Part shown: positions 21,906-35,470 of the stretch, in pieces
Numbering within the stretch: the first letter of the stretch is position 1
How the letters are laid out: each line of letters begins with the position of its first letter
Assembly: GCF_023278565.1 (NCBI RefSeq)
Contig: NC_064675.1
Span: 7,812,001 to 7,876,000 of the forward strand
Direction of reading: 5' to 3'
Source: Colletotrichum lupini
Taxonomy: Eukaryota > Ascomycota > Sordariomycetes > Glomerellales > Glomerellaceae
Length of the DNA: 64,000 bases
The notes under the pieces: model-generated
Told to the model about the DNA's origin: nothing
The model's input: only the letters and a program-made list of their open reading frames with translations
Database searches by the model: none
Translations under genes and position numbers: made by a program

Positions 21906-22461
21906 AGTAATAGCCTAACGCGACGTAACGCGATTCTAATTAATTAAATTTAAAAGTAATTAAACTTAAAATAAAAAATAAATAGAATATAAGTTATAAA
22001 AAGCACCTACTATTAAGAAGACTTTAAAGATTAATAAAAAGTATTTTATTAAAATATTACGACGTGTATTTTATTTAGGTTATTACGGGCGTTATAATAT
22101 ATAAAAAGTAGTTATTATTTTATAAAAGTTAAAAATAAGAGCGAAGTACGCGTTATAATAAAAGACGCTAGCGAGTATAAATCTTAATAATTATATTATT
22201 GGTATTACGTAGGATATAGTCGGGCTACGGGAAGCTAAATAGCTATAACTACGTTTTATTAAATTAAAAGTCCCCTTTAATTATAATATTATATTTCTTT
22301 TAAGAAAATAGATTATCTAAAGTAACTCCCCCCTTTTTAATATAAATAAGAATATATATAAAACTAAATAGTTTTATAACCCCGATACCCTTTTTAGCTA
22401 TTATATATAAATAAGATAAAATATAATAAAGTTAATTAATATAATTATAATAATAATAAAC

Positions 22462-23316
22462 TTATAAATATAGTAGTAACCGAAAGAATTAGGTAAAATC
22501 TCGAAGTCTTTTTAGTCGTTAAGTAGTAATTAAGGGGTTTAAGTAAATTTATAATATTCTTTTATCCGTTAAGTAAGTAAATTCTAAAAAAACGTTTTAA
22601 TTATTAAGTAATAACTAAAAGAATTAACTAAAATCTTAGTAATTCTTTTAGTTATTATGTTTTAGATAAAAGAATTAATTAAAATCTTAAAATCTTTTTA
22701 TTCGCTATATAGTAAACGAAAGAATTAAGTAAAATTTTAAAACTTTTTTATATACTAAGTTATAAACGAAAGAATTAAGTATTTATAAATTCTTTTGTAC
22801 GCTATATCGTAAATAAAAGAATTAATTAAAATTTTAAAATTCTTTCGTTTATTATATAGTATATAAAAGAATTAAGTAAAGTTTTGAAATTTTTTTGTTT
22901 GTTATGTTATAAGCGAAAGAATTAATTAAAATTTTAAATTAATTAAAATTTTGAAATTCTTTTATACGCTAAGTCGCAAATGAAAGAATTAACTAAAATC
23001 TTAAAATTCTTTTATGCGCTAGGTTACGAATAAAAAAATTAATTAAAATCTTAAAATTCTTTTATTTACTATGTTATAAATAAAAAAAGTAACTAAAATC
23101 TTAAATTAACTAAAATCTTAAATTAACTAAAATCTTAAATTAATTAAAATCTTAAATTAATTAAAATCTTAAAATTCTTTTATACGCTAAGTCGTAAACA
23201 AAAGAATTAATTAAAATTTCAAATTAACTAAAATTTTAAAATTCTTTCGTTCGCTAGGTCGTAAATAAAAGAATTTAGTACTAATAAATTCTTTCGTTCG
23301 CTATATCGTAAACGAA
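22462..23316. repeat. 47-bp palindromic minisatellite, block B
   Basis: This is the same unit type as block A, separated from it by about 550 bp of other AT-rich sequence. Units again pair AAAGAATT with AATTCTTT. Within it, at 23091-23172, a 17-bp piece (AACTAAAATCTTAAATT) is itself repeated about five times, showing a secondary local expansion. Confidence 0.8.
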
Positions 23317-25459
23317 AAATAAAATAGCACACCCCCTTTATTATTACTATACTACCGTAGCTACTTAATATTATCTTATAATAAAAAAGTCCTTTTTTTC
23401 TTTAATAATAAAACTTTAATTACTTTATAATAAATAACTAAAATGAAGAAGGATCTTATAAACTTAATAAGAATCTTTATATAATAGAGGTTAGCCCTAA
23501 TAATATTTATATAATAGTTAATATATCTTACTTAAACTATCTATTATATTATTTAGGACCTCTAGATATATAAATAAATTTGTTATTATATTTTAATAAT
23601 TTATTTATTAATTACGCTCTTACTTAAGCTAACTAAGAAAAGGGCAAATTAAGTTTTTAAGAAGTCTAACTACGTTATTAAGTTTTTTAATATACGTCTT
23701 AATAATAATAATAATTTTATAATAACGTGCTTTTTTATATTGTCTCCGTATTATTTTAATATTTAACGATTTCTTAATATTAAAAAATATTAAGCGTCTA
23801 GGGTTCTTTTTATTTAGGTTAGTATTTACGACGCTCTTTTATAAATAATATAAAATCTAGCTTCGGTAGTTCTTAATAAACTTACTATTCTAAATAAAAC
23901 TTCGTAAATTAGAGATATAAAACGAGAGTTCGTTTAGGTTTTATAACGCCCAATCCGTTAAGACCGTTATATAAATATAATTATAATAGTTCTTATATAT
24001 ATCGTAATTAATATTAAAGCTTATAATAAAGTTAATCGAAGTATTTATAAGTCTCTATTTTATAAATATAAACTAATCTCGGGCTCGGTTATATAAATAA
24101 TTAGTAAATATATATACGAGCGAGTATAACTTTCTCTTATTATCTAGATCTCTTATTACCGGTTTTAAAAATATAAAAGTAAAAATAATCGTATTTATTA
24201 TAGTTCGAACCTTATTATAAATAAGACGCGCTACTAAGTAAATAATTATAATATTATTAAAGTTATTTATAATACTTACGATCCCGAGGGTATATAGCTC
24301 GGTTAATAAGTTATATATACTAATACTACTTATTATATACTTAAGTTATTTAGCTTAAACCTTTATTAACTATTTAGTATTAATTATAGTAAGGTCGTTA
24401 TTTGTTTTAATATTAAAAATAGGGCTATTTCTTTTAATTAGCGTATTTAATATTTTTTATAAAATAGATTACTTTCGACCTACTTACCTATTTACTATAC
24501 CTCTTTAATAATAGCTTACGAGGTATACTAAACGTAAATTAAATACTTAGTAAGAGTGTTAGAGAATCGATAATAAGTAGTACTATTTAATTATATAAAA
24601 CGGGTAGGATATAACTTATAATCTTAGTAAGGGTCTTATAAAATATTTAGTATTAGTTAAGTTTAATAGTTAATAGGATTCGTGCGATCGGGACGAGTAA
24701 ATTAGGACGTTTTAGCTATATTATTATATTAATAGTATATTAACTATGTTCTTATTAACGGTCTATTCTTATCCGAGTCTTTATAATAGTTTAGCTTTTA
24801 TAAAAAATAACTATTATAAGTACTCTATAAATAATTATACAGTTTATATATTTCTTTTTACCTAAGTAGTATTATGAATACTAATATTTTATCTTAACGT
24901 TATCGTCCTTATATATTGCGTCCTATTTTCTTAATAAAAATAATATTAATATATTGTTATAAAAGTATTAATATACGGCGTAACTCGTTCTCTTTTTAAA
25001 AAAATAACGGCGTTACTAAAACGTAAGGATATCGATTTCTTAAATATTAAATAAACTTTATAATTATATTATCTTACTTAGCTAAACCTCTTTATAAAAA
25101 GGCCTATATTTCCCGTTTATATTTCTTATTTATTAGCGTCTATACTTATATTGTTATTATTATTATTATACTCTAACCTTTTTATATATTTAGCTCTTCT
25201 ACGCACGGTTTTTTATAATACTAAATAAACGTCCCTATAGATAACCTAAAAAAGTCTTAGTTAAATAGTAGGGGCCTAGACTTAAGGTCTATTAATAATA
25301 TAAATATCGTACCGGCATATGCGAGGCCGTATCATTAAAAAATAACCTAAAAGGCCTAGTGATTATTATAAACTAAGAGTATAATAAACGGCTTTATCTC
25401 CGCGTTTTTAAAAAAAACTAGTCCAAAAAAGTAATAAACTAATTACGAATATATTTAAA

Positions 25460-25606
25460 ACGGGGTTTAATAGCTATTAACTACCCTTATATTATTTAGA
25501 GCTCGACGTTATATTATAATAGCTATATAAGCTCGAGGTAAAAGAGGGTAATTACTATATCCCCCAAGGGCCGGCGCTTAATAATTATAAAATATTTAAA
25601 CCCCGT
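25460..25606. repeat. Possible small inverted-repeat element, about 147 bp
   Basis: The ends ACGGGGTTTA (25460-25469) and TAAACCCCGT (25597-25606) are exact reverse complements. Inside, GAGCTCGA and AAGCTCGAGG face each other across an AT-rich centre, and CTACCC pairs loosely with GGGTAA. It is shaped like a miniature inverted-repeat element, but the middle pairs poorly and no target duplication was seen. Confidence 0.4.
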
Positions 25607-28600
25607 AACTTTAAATAAAAAGCTAATATATAACCGCATATTTTAGGGGTTTAGTATTATTAGTAATATATAAGGCTTTTAAAAAAATAAGACGAGTTTC
25701 GTTATAATTACTATTTTATTTTTATTCATCTTTTTTAAGTTAGTAATTATTTTAAAAAAATATCTTTATCTACTCCGAGCTCTATAAGTTACTTAAGATA
25801 TATATTAAGCTATTTAGTTAGTTATAATTTCGTTTTAGCTTCGTACTTAGATATAGTTAAGGATATAATAAGTCGTTTATTAAGCGTTCTTTTTAAGTTT
25901 TAGGCTTAGATTTTATTTAAAAAGAATTACGATTTTTAAATATAAATTTATACGAGGGGAGTAGTCCCTTATATAAGTAAAACTTTAGCTACTTAGCCTA
26001 AAAATAACTCGTATTTTAATATAACTATATACGTCCTTTTTTTAATAAACGTATTTATATACGAACCTTATTACTTTTTTATCAATCCCGAATCGCCCTA
26101 TGCCCGCTTATATTACCTTAGTAGTTTAGCTTTTTAAATAGAATATTTTAGAAAACGTATTATTGTTAAAGGGATATAGTTTTATAAATTAGCGTTAATA
26201 ATAATAAAAGCTCGAGCTCGAGCTCTATTCTTAGTATAAGAAAATATTATAAAAAGATATAAAAGTCTATATTAGGGGTTATAATACTTTAATAAACGAG
26301 GTAAATAGTAAATAATCTTTTATTTCGATTTTTAAAACCGGGGTTAGCGGAATATACGTAATTAGTCCTAGTTTATTAATATTCTTATTCTAGAGCCGAC
26401 TCGATTTAATAAATAAGGGCGACGTATTTATAAAAATATAAGCCCGTTTTTATATCCTTATTATAGGGATAGCTAAGTTAAAAAATAGGCCGCCCTTAGC
26501 TCGCTCGCTTATTTTAAAATTATACCTCGCGACCTCAATATTTATAAATACGGGCTCTAGGACGCTATTTATAAAAAATAAGGGATATTATTATATATTA
26601 TAAATAATAATAAGAATTAAATATAAGAATATACGTACGCTTATACCTTATTACGAATTAAAATTAAAGCGACGATATTACTATTATGGGATTATTTAAT
26701 ACTATTAGTCTTAACCCCGAAGAAGATTAATAAATAACTAATTATAAACGTTCTCGTTCGTACCTCTTATTTTATATAATAAATATTTATTTTTAAATAC
26801 TCTACCTCTTTTATATTACTCTATATCGCACTTTTTAATATTATTATAGCTTTATTATTATTTAATATTTAAAATACTTAATAGCGCCTACTATTTAACC
26901 CTTAGGATGCCCTCGATCTCGGTATTAAAAACCTTAATATAATTATAACCCTAGAGTTTAAGAAAATAGTTAGAATAGCTTATTATTATATTATAATTTA
27001 TTATTACATTAATATAATACAATTTAATATTAGATTCTTATTAGCTTAGTAAATTACTCTTTTATATAACTTTTTTTTAAATAATAATAATATATAGTAA
27101 TTATATAATAAAGAGTATACTAAACGGACGTACCCGTTTTACCTTAATTTAAACGTTAATAACCCTAACGTTTTTAACTTAAACGTCTATTCAAACGTTA
27201 ATTAGCCTAGGACGTAAGGCTATATTCTTACCCTTATTTACTTAGTACTTAATTCTAAGCTTAACTTAGTAACTTAGTACCTCTCTAAGGGTAGCTAATA
27301 GAACCTTATTAATACTAATATACCCGGCCCCGCCTCGGGCCTAGCTCCGAGCCCCTAAATTAGACTAATTAATAAGTAAATATGCTAACTATATAAGGCC
27401 CTAAGAACAAGTACGAACCCGTATAATATTAAAAATAATACGCCTTTAGCCTAAAGGCCTCGTTTAATAAGCCTAGGACGCGTTAATAACTTAATCGAAC
27501 TTAATAATAATAATATCCTTAATAACCCCGAGGCTATTATTAAAATAAACGAGCCTAGACGTTATATAAAGAGAGTAATATATATTTATAAAAACCTTAG
27601 TATTTTTATTAAGTAGCCTACCCGCGCTATAACTATTTTTATAAACTTATGACCCGTTATTTTTATTAAGTTTATTATTATTAAAAGCTTTATTAAATAT
27701 ATTAAAAATCGTAATTTAAAGGGCTTAGGAGTTCCGAGGGATAACGAGCTACCCCTAAATATTATAATTAATTAAATCATGTTTAATAAAATATTTAAAG
27801 CTTATTAAGATATTAACTATAATATTACTAAAAATAATAAGCTCTATAATTTAGTTAAAGCTCTTTTTAGTAACGAAAATAATACCGAGGGTATTATTTA
27901 AGCGAACTAAATAGGCCCCGTGCCCTTATTATATATAGTCCGCCTTTTTACTTTTTATCCCTTTTTTATATTATACTTATTTCTTTTTCTTCCCGTCGCT
28001 TGCTACTCTTTTTTCCTATTATTTACTACCCTTTTTTTTTATTACTTATTACTTTTTTTTCTTATTACTCGCTTACCCCTCTTATTAAGTTATATAATAG
28101 TTACTTATTTAATATTTAAAAATTAATAGATCTTATTAATTAAGTACCTATATATAGTAAAATTAACTCTTATTTTATAGCCTTATTCTACTTAAATATA
28201 TTTTATTATTATTACTAAATATCCGTAGACTTATTTAAAACTTTTATAACCTCGGGATAGTAATTATTTTAAGAATATATTATTACTTATCCTCGTTTAT
28301 ATATATTACTAAGGAAGTATAGCCGACTTAGAAAATATAAAATATTATTACGAAATTTAAAAAGCTAATAAAAGGATCGTAACGACGCTCGGGTTTAACC
28401 TAGATATATATTAAACGTTATTTAAAAGCTAGTAAAATTTTTCTTTTTAAATTTAAGGACGGAGCGCGAACTTTTTAAAATATATTTAAGCTAGATATAA
28501 ATAGAATTAAGTAGCTATATAAAATAAAGCTTAAATATATTCTTTTTTAATCTCTTAATAGCTCGAGTTCGAGTATCTTAAGTATTAAAAAAGATTTATA

Positions 28601-29133
28601 TTTTATAATAAACCTTATTAATAAGATATTTAAAAAAATATATAATATAATACTACTAAGCCTACTCTTTACGAGACGCTTTTTATAAATTATTATACCC
28701 GCAAAATATAAAGTCGCTTATATACTATACCGGGACCTACTTAAATTCGAATATAAAAATAAATAAGATAAAAACGATAGTTTTAATAATTTAGGATAGT
28801 AAAATCGGTTAATAATACGGGCTTAGATTAAGTTATAACTATACGAGGGCCGGTACTTATAATAATATCTATTTCCTAAGCCCTCTCGAGGTATTCTTAG
28901 AAGTTATAAATATTCCTAAGAGCCTCGCTTAGAATCTTTAAAGTATTATAAATCGTATATTTCCTAAGCTTATTTATAAACTAAATATAGTATTTAATAT
29001 CCGAATTAACGACCCTTTTAAAAGAGTTATAAAAAAGAACGCTATATATAATAGCTACGTCCGTATTATTTTAATAAATAATAACTATTATATTATTATA
29101 AATTATATAAATATTAATCTTTTTACTTATTAC

Positions 29134-29152
29134 CGAGGCCTAAAAGGCCTCG
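29134..29152. repeat. GC-rich palindrome, 19 nt
   Basis: CGAGGCCT and AGGCCTCG are exact reverse complements around a 3-base AAA loop. A related half (CCTAAAGGCCTCGTTTA) occurs near 27440. The words contain no CpA and so survive RIP. Confidence 0.7.
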
Positions 29153-30189
29153 TTTATAATAATAACTACTTTATAAAGGTTATAAATTATATAGCGTAAT
29201 AAAATTTAGTAATAAGTATTACCGGCTTAGTAGCTAGTAAGTAAATATAAGACGAGTAGCATTTTTATAAAAAACGGGTATATAACGTATAATAAAAAAA
29301 TCGTCCCTATATAAAAAGAGAGATATAAAGGATCTAAATATACTACGAGACTCTAGTTAAGCTCTAAGTAACGTAGGAATATAAGTATTATAAGTATTAA
29401 AAACTATATAAATAGTATAAATATAATAAATTATAAGTATTATAAACTATAAATATTATAAACGGTAAGACTAAGCTTAGGTAGTAGCGATATAGAAGCT
29501 AAGGGTAATAGTTTATATTAAAAAAGATATAGCGTAGTTAATATTTTATTCTTATTAGCCTACTCTAAGCTAATAATTATTCTTAAAAAAAATAGTTATT
29601 TACCCCTTTTTAATAAAACGCCGTAATATATTACTATTCTTATAAAATAAGTCGCGGATTAATAATTAACTTATTTATACTATCCCGCTATCGGCTTTAT
29701 TAAATAAGTAACTTACTATCCCGTATAAACTAATATATTACTTAGCTATAGTATCTATATAATAGTATTTAATAATAAATCGATTTAACGAATTTAGGGT
29801 AGGGGCCGGTTTAAAAAACTCGTATTATAATAGTATTTAAAAATTCTTTTTAAGTTACGCTCTACGGGTTATTTAATATTTAATAATAATAAATTACGGG
29901 ACGCGACGTAGGCTAGAGCTATGCCCTTTTAGTAACTATTTTATAAAAATATAGTTATTTTTATACGATTTTTAGACTACCGTAATATACTAATATCTTA
30001 CGTTTTTATTAAAAAAGTGCGCTGGGCCATAAACGTTCGGGCCTACTTTACGAATTACTTAACTATTAACTTTAATATTATGATTTTTAACCTCTTACTT
30101 AGCCCTTTTTACTTTTTCTACTTTTATAACTTTATAACGGCTCCGGGCTTTTATTTTTATAATATCTCTTTTCTTATTTTTTTATTTTT

Positions 30190-30965
30190 ATAAATAACTT
30201 ATATATAATATAAGTCTTTTTTATCTCTCTCTCTTACTCTTATATACCCCCTTCTTATCTTACCTATTTTTATAACTATTTACTAACCCGACCTTCGTAT
30301 ACTCTATAGTACTAAGTTTCTTTAAATAACTTATATATAATATAAGTTTTTTTTATTTCTATTTTACTCTTATATACCCTTTTTTATTTTACCTATTTTT
30401 ATAGCTATTTACTAACCCGGCCTTTGCGTACCCCATAGCACTAAGTTCTTTTAAATAACTTATATATAATATAAGTCTTTTTTATTTTTCTTTTTTATTC
30501 TTATATACCCCCTTTTTATTTTACTTATTTTTATAGCTATTTACTAACCTAACTTTTACGTGCCCCGTAGCACTAAGTTTCCTTAAATAATTTATATATA
30601 ATATAAGTCTTTTTTATTTTTATTTTATTTTTATATACCCTTTTTTATTTTACTTATTTTTATAGTTATTTATTAACCCGGCTTTTGCGTACCCCGTAGC
30701 GCTAAGTTTCTTTAAATAATTTATATATAATATAAGTCTTTTTTATATTTATTTTATTTCTATATACCCTTTTTTATTTTATCTATTTTTATAGCTATTT
30801 ATTAACCCGGCCTTTGCGTACCCCGCGTCGCTAAGTTTTTTTAAATAACTTATATATAATATAAGTTTTTTTTATTTTTATCTTATTCTTATATACCCTT
30901 TTTTATTTTATTTATTTTTATAACTATTCCTTATTATAGCTTTTACGTACCCCGCGTTACTAACT
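30190..30965. repeat. 130-bp satellite, six copies plus a partial
   Basis: The landmark AAATAACTTATATATAATAT (or its AATTT variant) recurs at about 30192, 30323, 30452, 30583, 30712 and 30841, a period of 129-131 bp. Each unit continues with a pyrimidine-rich stretch, then CTATTTACTAACCCG, a GTACCCC box and CTAAGTT. Differences between units are mostly C/T. The final partial unit ends near 30965. Confidence 0.9.
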
Positions 30966-31852
30966 CTCTATATACGGCTCCTATTTAAATAAGCATCCTT
31001 TAATAAGTCCCTATATAGATCTATATACTTAGTAACCTTATTAACGATTTTTATTTAGTACTTTTATTATACCGCTCTAAATCTCTTAGTTCTTAACGGA
31101 GCTAAAGCTTATTATTACTAAGTAGTTTAATTATAAGAGCCTAAGTAACTTATACTAAGTTAACTTCGAATAATAGAGCTTTACCCTACCCCTCTTTTTA
31201 TTAAATTTAAAATAGCTAAAGAATATTTAGTAAGTAGTTAAAAAGTAATATTATATTTAAAAATAGTTTATCTTAAGGATTAAATATAGCGCCGTAGCTA
31301 AGTATTTCGGGCTATGCTTCCCTAAGCTCTAAGTCCTAAATAACTTTTATAATATATATTTTAAGGATAAGAAATAGATTTATAATATAATAATATAGGG
31401 AATATTAAAAAAGCTTTACGTCCGTTAATAATATTATTAAAAGAGCGCCCTAAGTAATAAGCTAAGCCTACCGCTCTCTTTTTATTTTAATAAGTTTAAA
31501 ATACTAAAAATAATTAACTTCGATTTTAGCGCTTTTACTTCGCTATATTAAAATAAGTTTATATTAAAATAACTAGCCTTACGTATAATACGTATTATTT
31601 AAAGCGAGGATATTATTATACTTAGGTATTTAATATAGTTATTAAAATATATACCCGCGCTCTATAAATTAACTTTACTTAGTTCTTAAGTATAGGGCTA
31701 TTAACTTACCCCTTAAGTAAATAAAAAAGCGTTCTTCTTTATATTATCCGCCCTAGCGGTCCTAATAATAACTCCTTATATTATAACCGCTCTCGAGTAC
31801 TTTACTAACTTTATTTACTTACGGCTTAGTATTTTTTATATTACTAATACGA

Positions 31853-31866
31853 GGGGGCTCGCCCCC
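31853..31866. repeat. Short GC hairpin GGGGG-CTCG-CCCCC
   Basis: This perfect 5-bp GC stem with a CTCG loop stands out in AT-rich surroundings. It has no CpA site and so would persist under RIP. No adjacent gene was found, so it is not called a terminator. Confidence 0.55.
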
Positions 31867-34800
31867 TTTAAAAAGCTCGCCGGGCTAGTCTCCCTCTTTT
31901 TTATAAAGAACCCTAACGACGTTAATTAGAAAGTTATTAAATAAACTATAAAAGAGTTTACTTATTTACTATTCGTACTACCTAGCTTACGTATCCTCTA
32001 ATATAATAATATTACTTACGTTAATAATAATAAAAACCTATTTTATATATTAGCGCACTAAGTACTTAGCCTTTTAAAAATTAACTTTAAGTTTATATAT
32101 ATATATTCTAATTAAGGCTTAACGCTCCTTAGCCCGCCCCTCGTTACCCTATCCTTATAATAACTCTTAATAAGTAATATAATTATAAAAGATTATAAGT
32201 AATAAGACGACCTAAGTAATAACGAGTAGTTATATAAAAAAGAGCGATTACTCGAGGTATATAAGACTATATTCCCTTAACTTAACTTCTTTTATAGTAT
32301 GGGTAATAGCTACTTGGATTACTTTAATTATATTAACTAAGTATATAATAACTTAAAAATTATTTATTAATAACCCCTAGTATTATTTTAAATACTCGAA
32401 CGGCGTATTTATTTAGTTTTTTATTATTATTTAAGTTAGTATCGCGGCGTTTTTTTAATACTAATATAGTCCTTATAATAAGTTACGTTATAATAAAAAT
32501 CCTCCTCTTTCTCCCTTAATAAATAATACTTTTAAAACTCGAGAGTTATTAATAAATTTATAGTACTATTTATCCTCTCTGAGCGAGATTTCTACCCTAA
32601 GTCTTAAGTAGTTAATAGTAATAAGCGACGGTCTATATATAACTAATAGTAATATTTAATAATTTAATATTTTATTTTATAATAGTAGCTACGCTTTAAA
32701 TCGCTTAGCGAGGATTTTAAACCGAGATCGCTATATAACCTAGCCCTTATATTTCTTATATAGCGCCGTTACGTAATTAAATCGTTAATAAATTGCGGGC
32801 GACTATCCGCTACCTAATAAACCTAACTCGGCTTCTATATATATAAATTAATAAACTACTATCGGGTTATAAAGTATAGTCTTATTCTATTACGAGTTAT
32901 AGTATATAGTAATAAGTATATAGAGTATAATAAAAGTAGCTTAACTATTAAAATAGAAATAATAAAAAGGAAAAGGTCTATATATACGATATTTAAAATA
33001 AATACGTAATTTAGTACGTAACGGGCACTTCGTAAAATATAATTACTATCCCTATTACGTAATATATTCTCTTATCCGTAAATATAATATCTTATTATAA
33101 TATTATTATATAACCTAAGTATAAAAATTAACTATAAACCCGGAACTATAACTTTAATACTAAAATATCCTAAACTACCTAATATTAATATAAACAAAGA
33201 CCTCGAGCTAAACGCCTATTTCTAAACCCCTCCTCCCGGGGATATATAAATATTTTAACTAAATAACGAGCCGTCCTCGTTATTTTTATTAATATTTAAA
33301 TCCTCGTTATCTTTATTAATATTTTAATTATTATTATCGTTTTCTAACTCCTTTTTAGAGTGCGGCACTTCTTTAATTAATATAAACTTACTAATACTTT
33401 CGGGGCGCTAAATACGGTTAACTTAGTCGTATTTTAATAACTTTTTTATTATAATTTTACATATAGTTTTTAAAAAAACCCGTCGCTCTTTTATTAATTA
33501 GAGCCCGGCTATATTAAGTAGTCTCTTAGCCTAATTAAAATAAATAACTTAAAGCACTCTAGGGTTAGGGACCGCTTTTTTATTACTCCTTATTAAACCC
33601 TCTAAATACGTTAAGTAAGTATAAAAGTCTAAGCTAAGGGCGGCTAAGTAGTTAAAAACGCTATTATTATTTATTTTTAAATAAATAAAAATAGTAATAA
33701 GCGTATTATAGTTTATAAATAGTAAAAGAGACCGGTTTTTAAAAAAATCGTTAATAAGAGTATCTAAGGGCCGGGGGTTCGGGAGGCGTTAATATACTTA
33801 CTCTTAATTTATAAATAGAATATTAGCCTACTTTAGCTAAAGTATTTACTAACGCCCTAAGTATAATTATATCCTTTACTTTAGCTAAGTACTATTTTAA
33901 GTTAAGGTTTAAGTTATTATATATAGCCTTTTTTAAGAACTTAATATTAGTATTACCGGGGCCCTTAATAGTATTACCCTTTTTAACGAACTATTTTATT
34001 AAGGTATTACCTCTAGAAGTCTTAGCTAAAGTATCGATTTTTAATTTTATTATAAAAATCTTAACGAAAAAGAGTAATTTATATAGCTATACTACGCTAG
34101 TACCGGCCTTAGTATCCTCTTTAATAATAATACTAAATAGCTTAGTAATATTATAAAACTTTTTTAATAGTAGGTTATTATTATTATTATTTAGGGCGGC
34201 GCTATAAAATAGCTAAATAAGCTTCGCGCTAATATAAATATCCGTTTTAATTATATTTACGTATTTTATTACCCTAATTAAGTTAGTTTTAAAATTATTA
34301 ATTATAATACCGAAATAAAATATCGTAGACTTATAAGCGTTATTAATATTTAGCTACTTAGAAATGTTATAATATTAAAACTCGAGGGTCTCGAGGGTTA
34401 TACTAAACTCGTTTAGTATTTAGCTTATAACTTACTTATCGAATCTTTTTAATACCTTAATAGCTTTATAGTATTATGGGTTTATATTTTTAATTTTACC
34501 CTTCTTTTTATAGCTTAGCTTAGACGTAAAAGTCGTAAAAATAAAAGTAGTAATAGTAATTTTTTAATAAGTATAGCGGGTATTATAGTTTAGTTAACGG
34601 GGTTTAACGACCTTTTTAATAAGCTAAGACGTATTTTTATTACTATAATCGGGCTCGGTAATAGCGAGAGTAGTACTAAAAATAGGTAACTATATTAAAT
34701 AAGTTCTAATTAGAATAGGGAGGCGTTTTTAAAAAGCTATTTAAAACGGGTATATTTACTTATACTCCTCGGATTTAAAAAGGGTATTATTATTAAGGGG

Positions 34801-35149
34801 CCTGGCTATACTACGCTCCTTAGTTTAGTGCTTTTTTATAAGTTATTATTAATTAATATTTATAGTATTATTACGGTTACGCTTCTTAGGGATAGTAAAC
34901 TATATTATATTATAAAATATAATTCGCTTTTTAATAGTATTTATTAACTACTCTTATATAATATCTAAGTCCTCTATTTCTATTATAAACCTTAGAGCGA
35001 CCTATAAAATATAAGGGTTAGCTAGGGATCTCGGTACTTAATAATAATAAGAATATCGAACTATATTAATATACTCCGTAAAAATATAAAAAATATAATA
35101 TCCTCTATATTAGCCCGCTTGCGTATATTATTAAGAAATTAATTAAGAA

Positions 35150-35470
35150 TAAGATAAGTAAGTCTAAATAAAAAATAACTATAAGTTTATAAGAATAAAA
35201 TACGTAAGTCTAAGTAAAAAGCGCAGGAAGGTTATAAAGGTAAGATAGGTAAGTCTAAGTAAAAGATAAAAAAAGAATATAAAATTAAAATAAGTAAGTC
35301 TAAATAAAAAATAACGGTAAGTTTAGAAAAATAAAATACGTAAGTTTAAATTAGTAATAAAAAAAGAATATAAAATTAAGATAGGTAAGTTTAAATAAAA
35401 AGCGAGGGAAGAATATAAAAAGGAGATAGGTACGTTAAAATAAAAAGTAAGGTTTAAATATAAGAAATAA
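35150..35470. repeat. 45-bp tandem repeat, about seven copies
   Basis: The word GTAAGTCTAA or a close variant appears at 35158, 35204, 35249, 35294, 35340 and 35385, and a variant GTACGTT at 35430, a regular 45-46 bp spacing. Units are purine-rich on the plus strand. Confidence 0.8.

Noticed and set aside
21377..23316. Repeat arrays that could be mistaken for a CRISPR array
   Set aside because: Eukaryotic context, no unique spacers between conserved repeats; the whole 47-bp unit is repeated and degenerate.
27920..28126. 68-codon hydrophobic frame
   Set aside because: It is a T-rich low-complexity stretch in the RIP block, with no start context or homologue recognised.
31853..31866. GC hairpin as a transcription terminator
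   Set aside because: No gene lies upstream and fungal pol II termination does not use such a stem.
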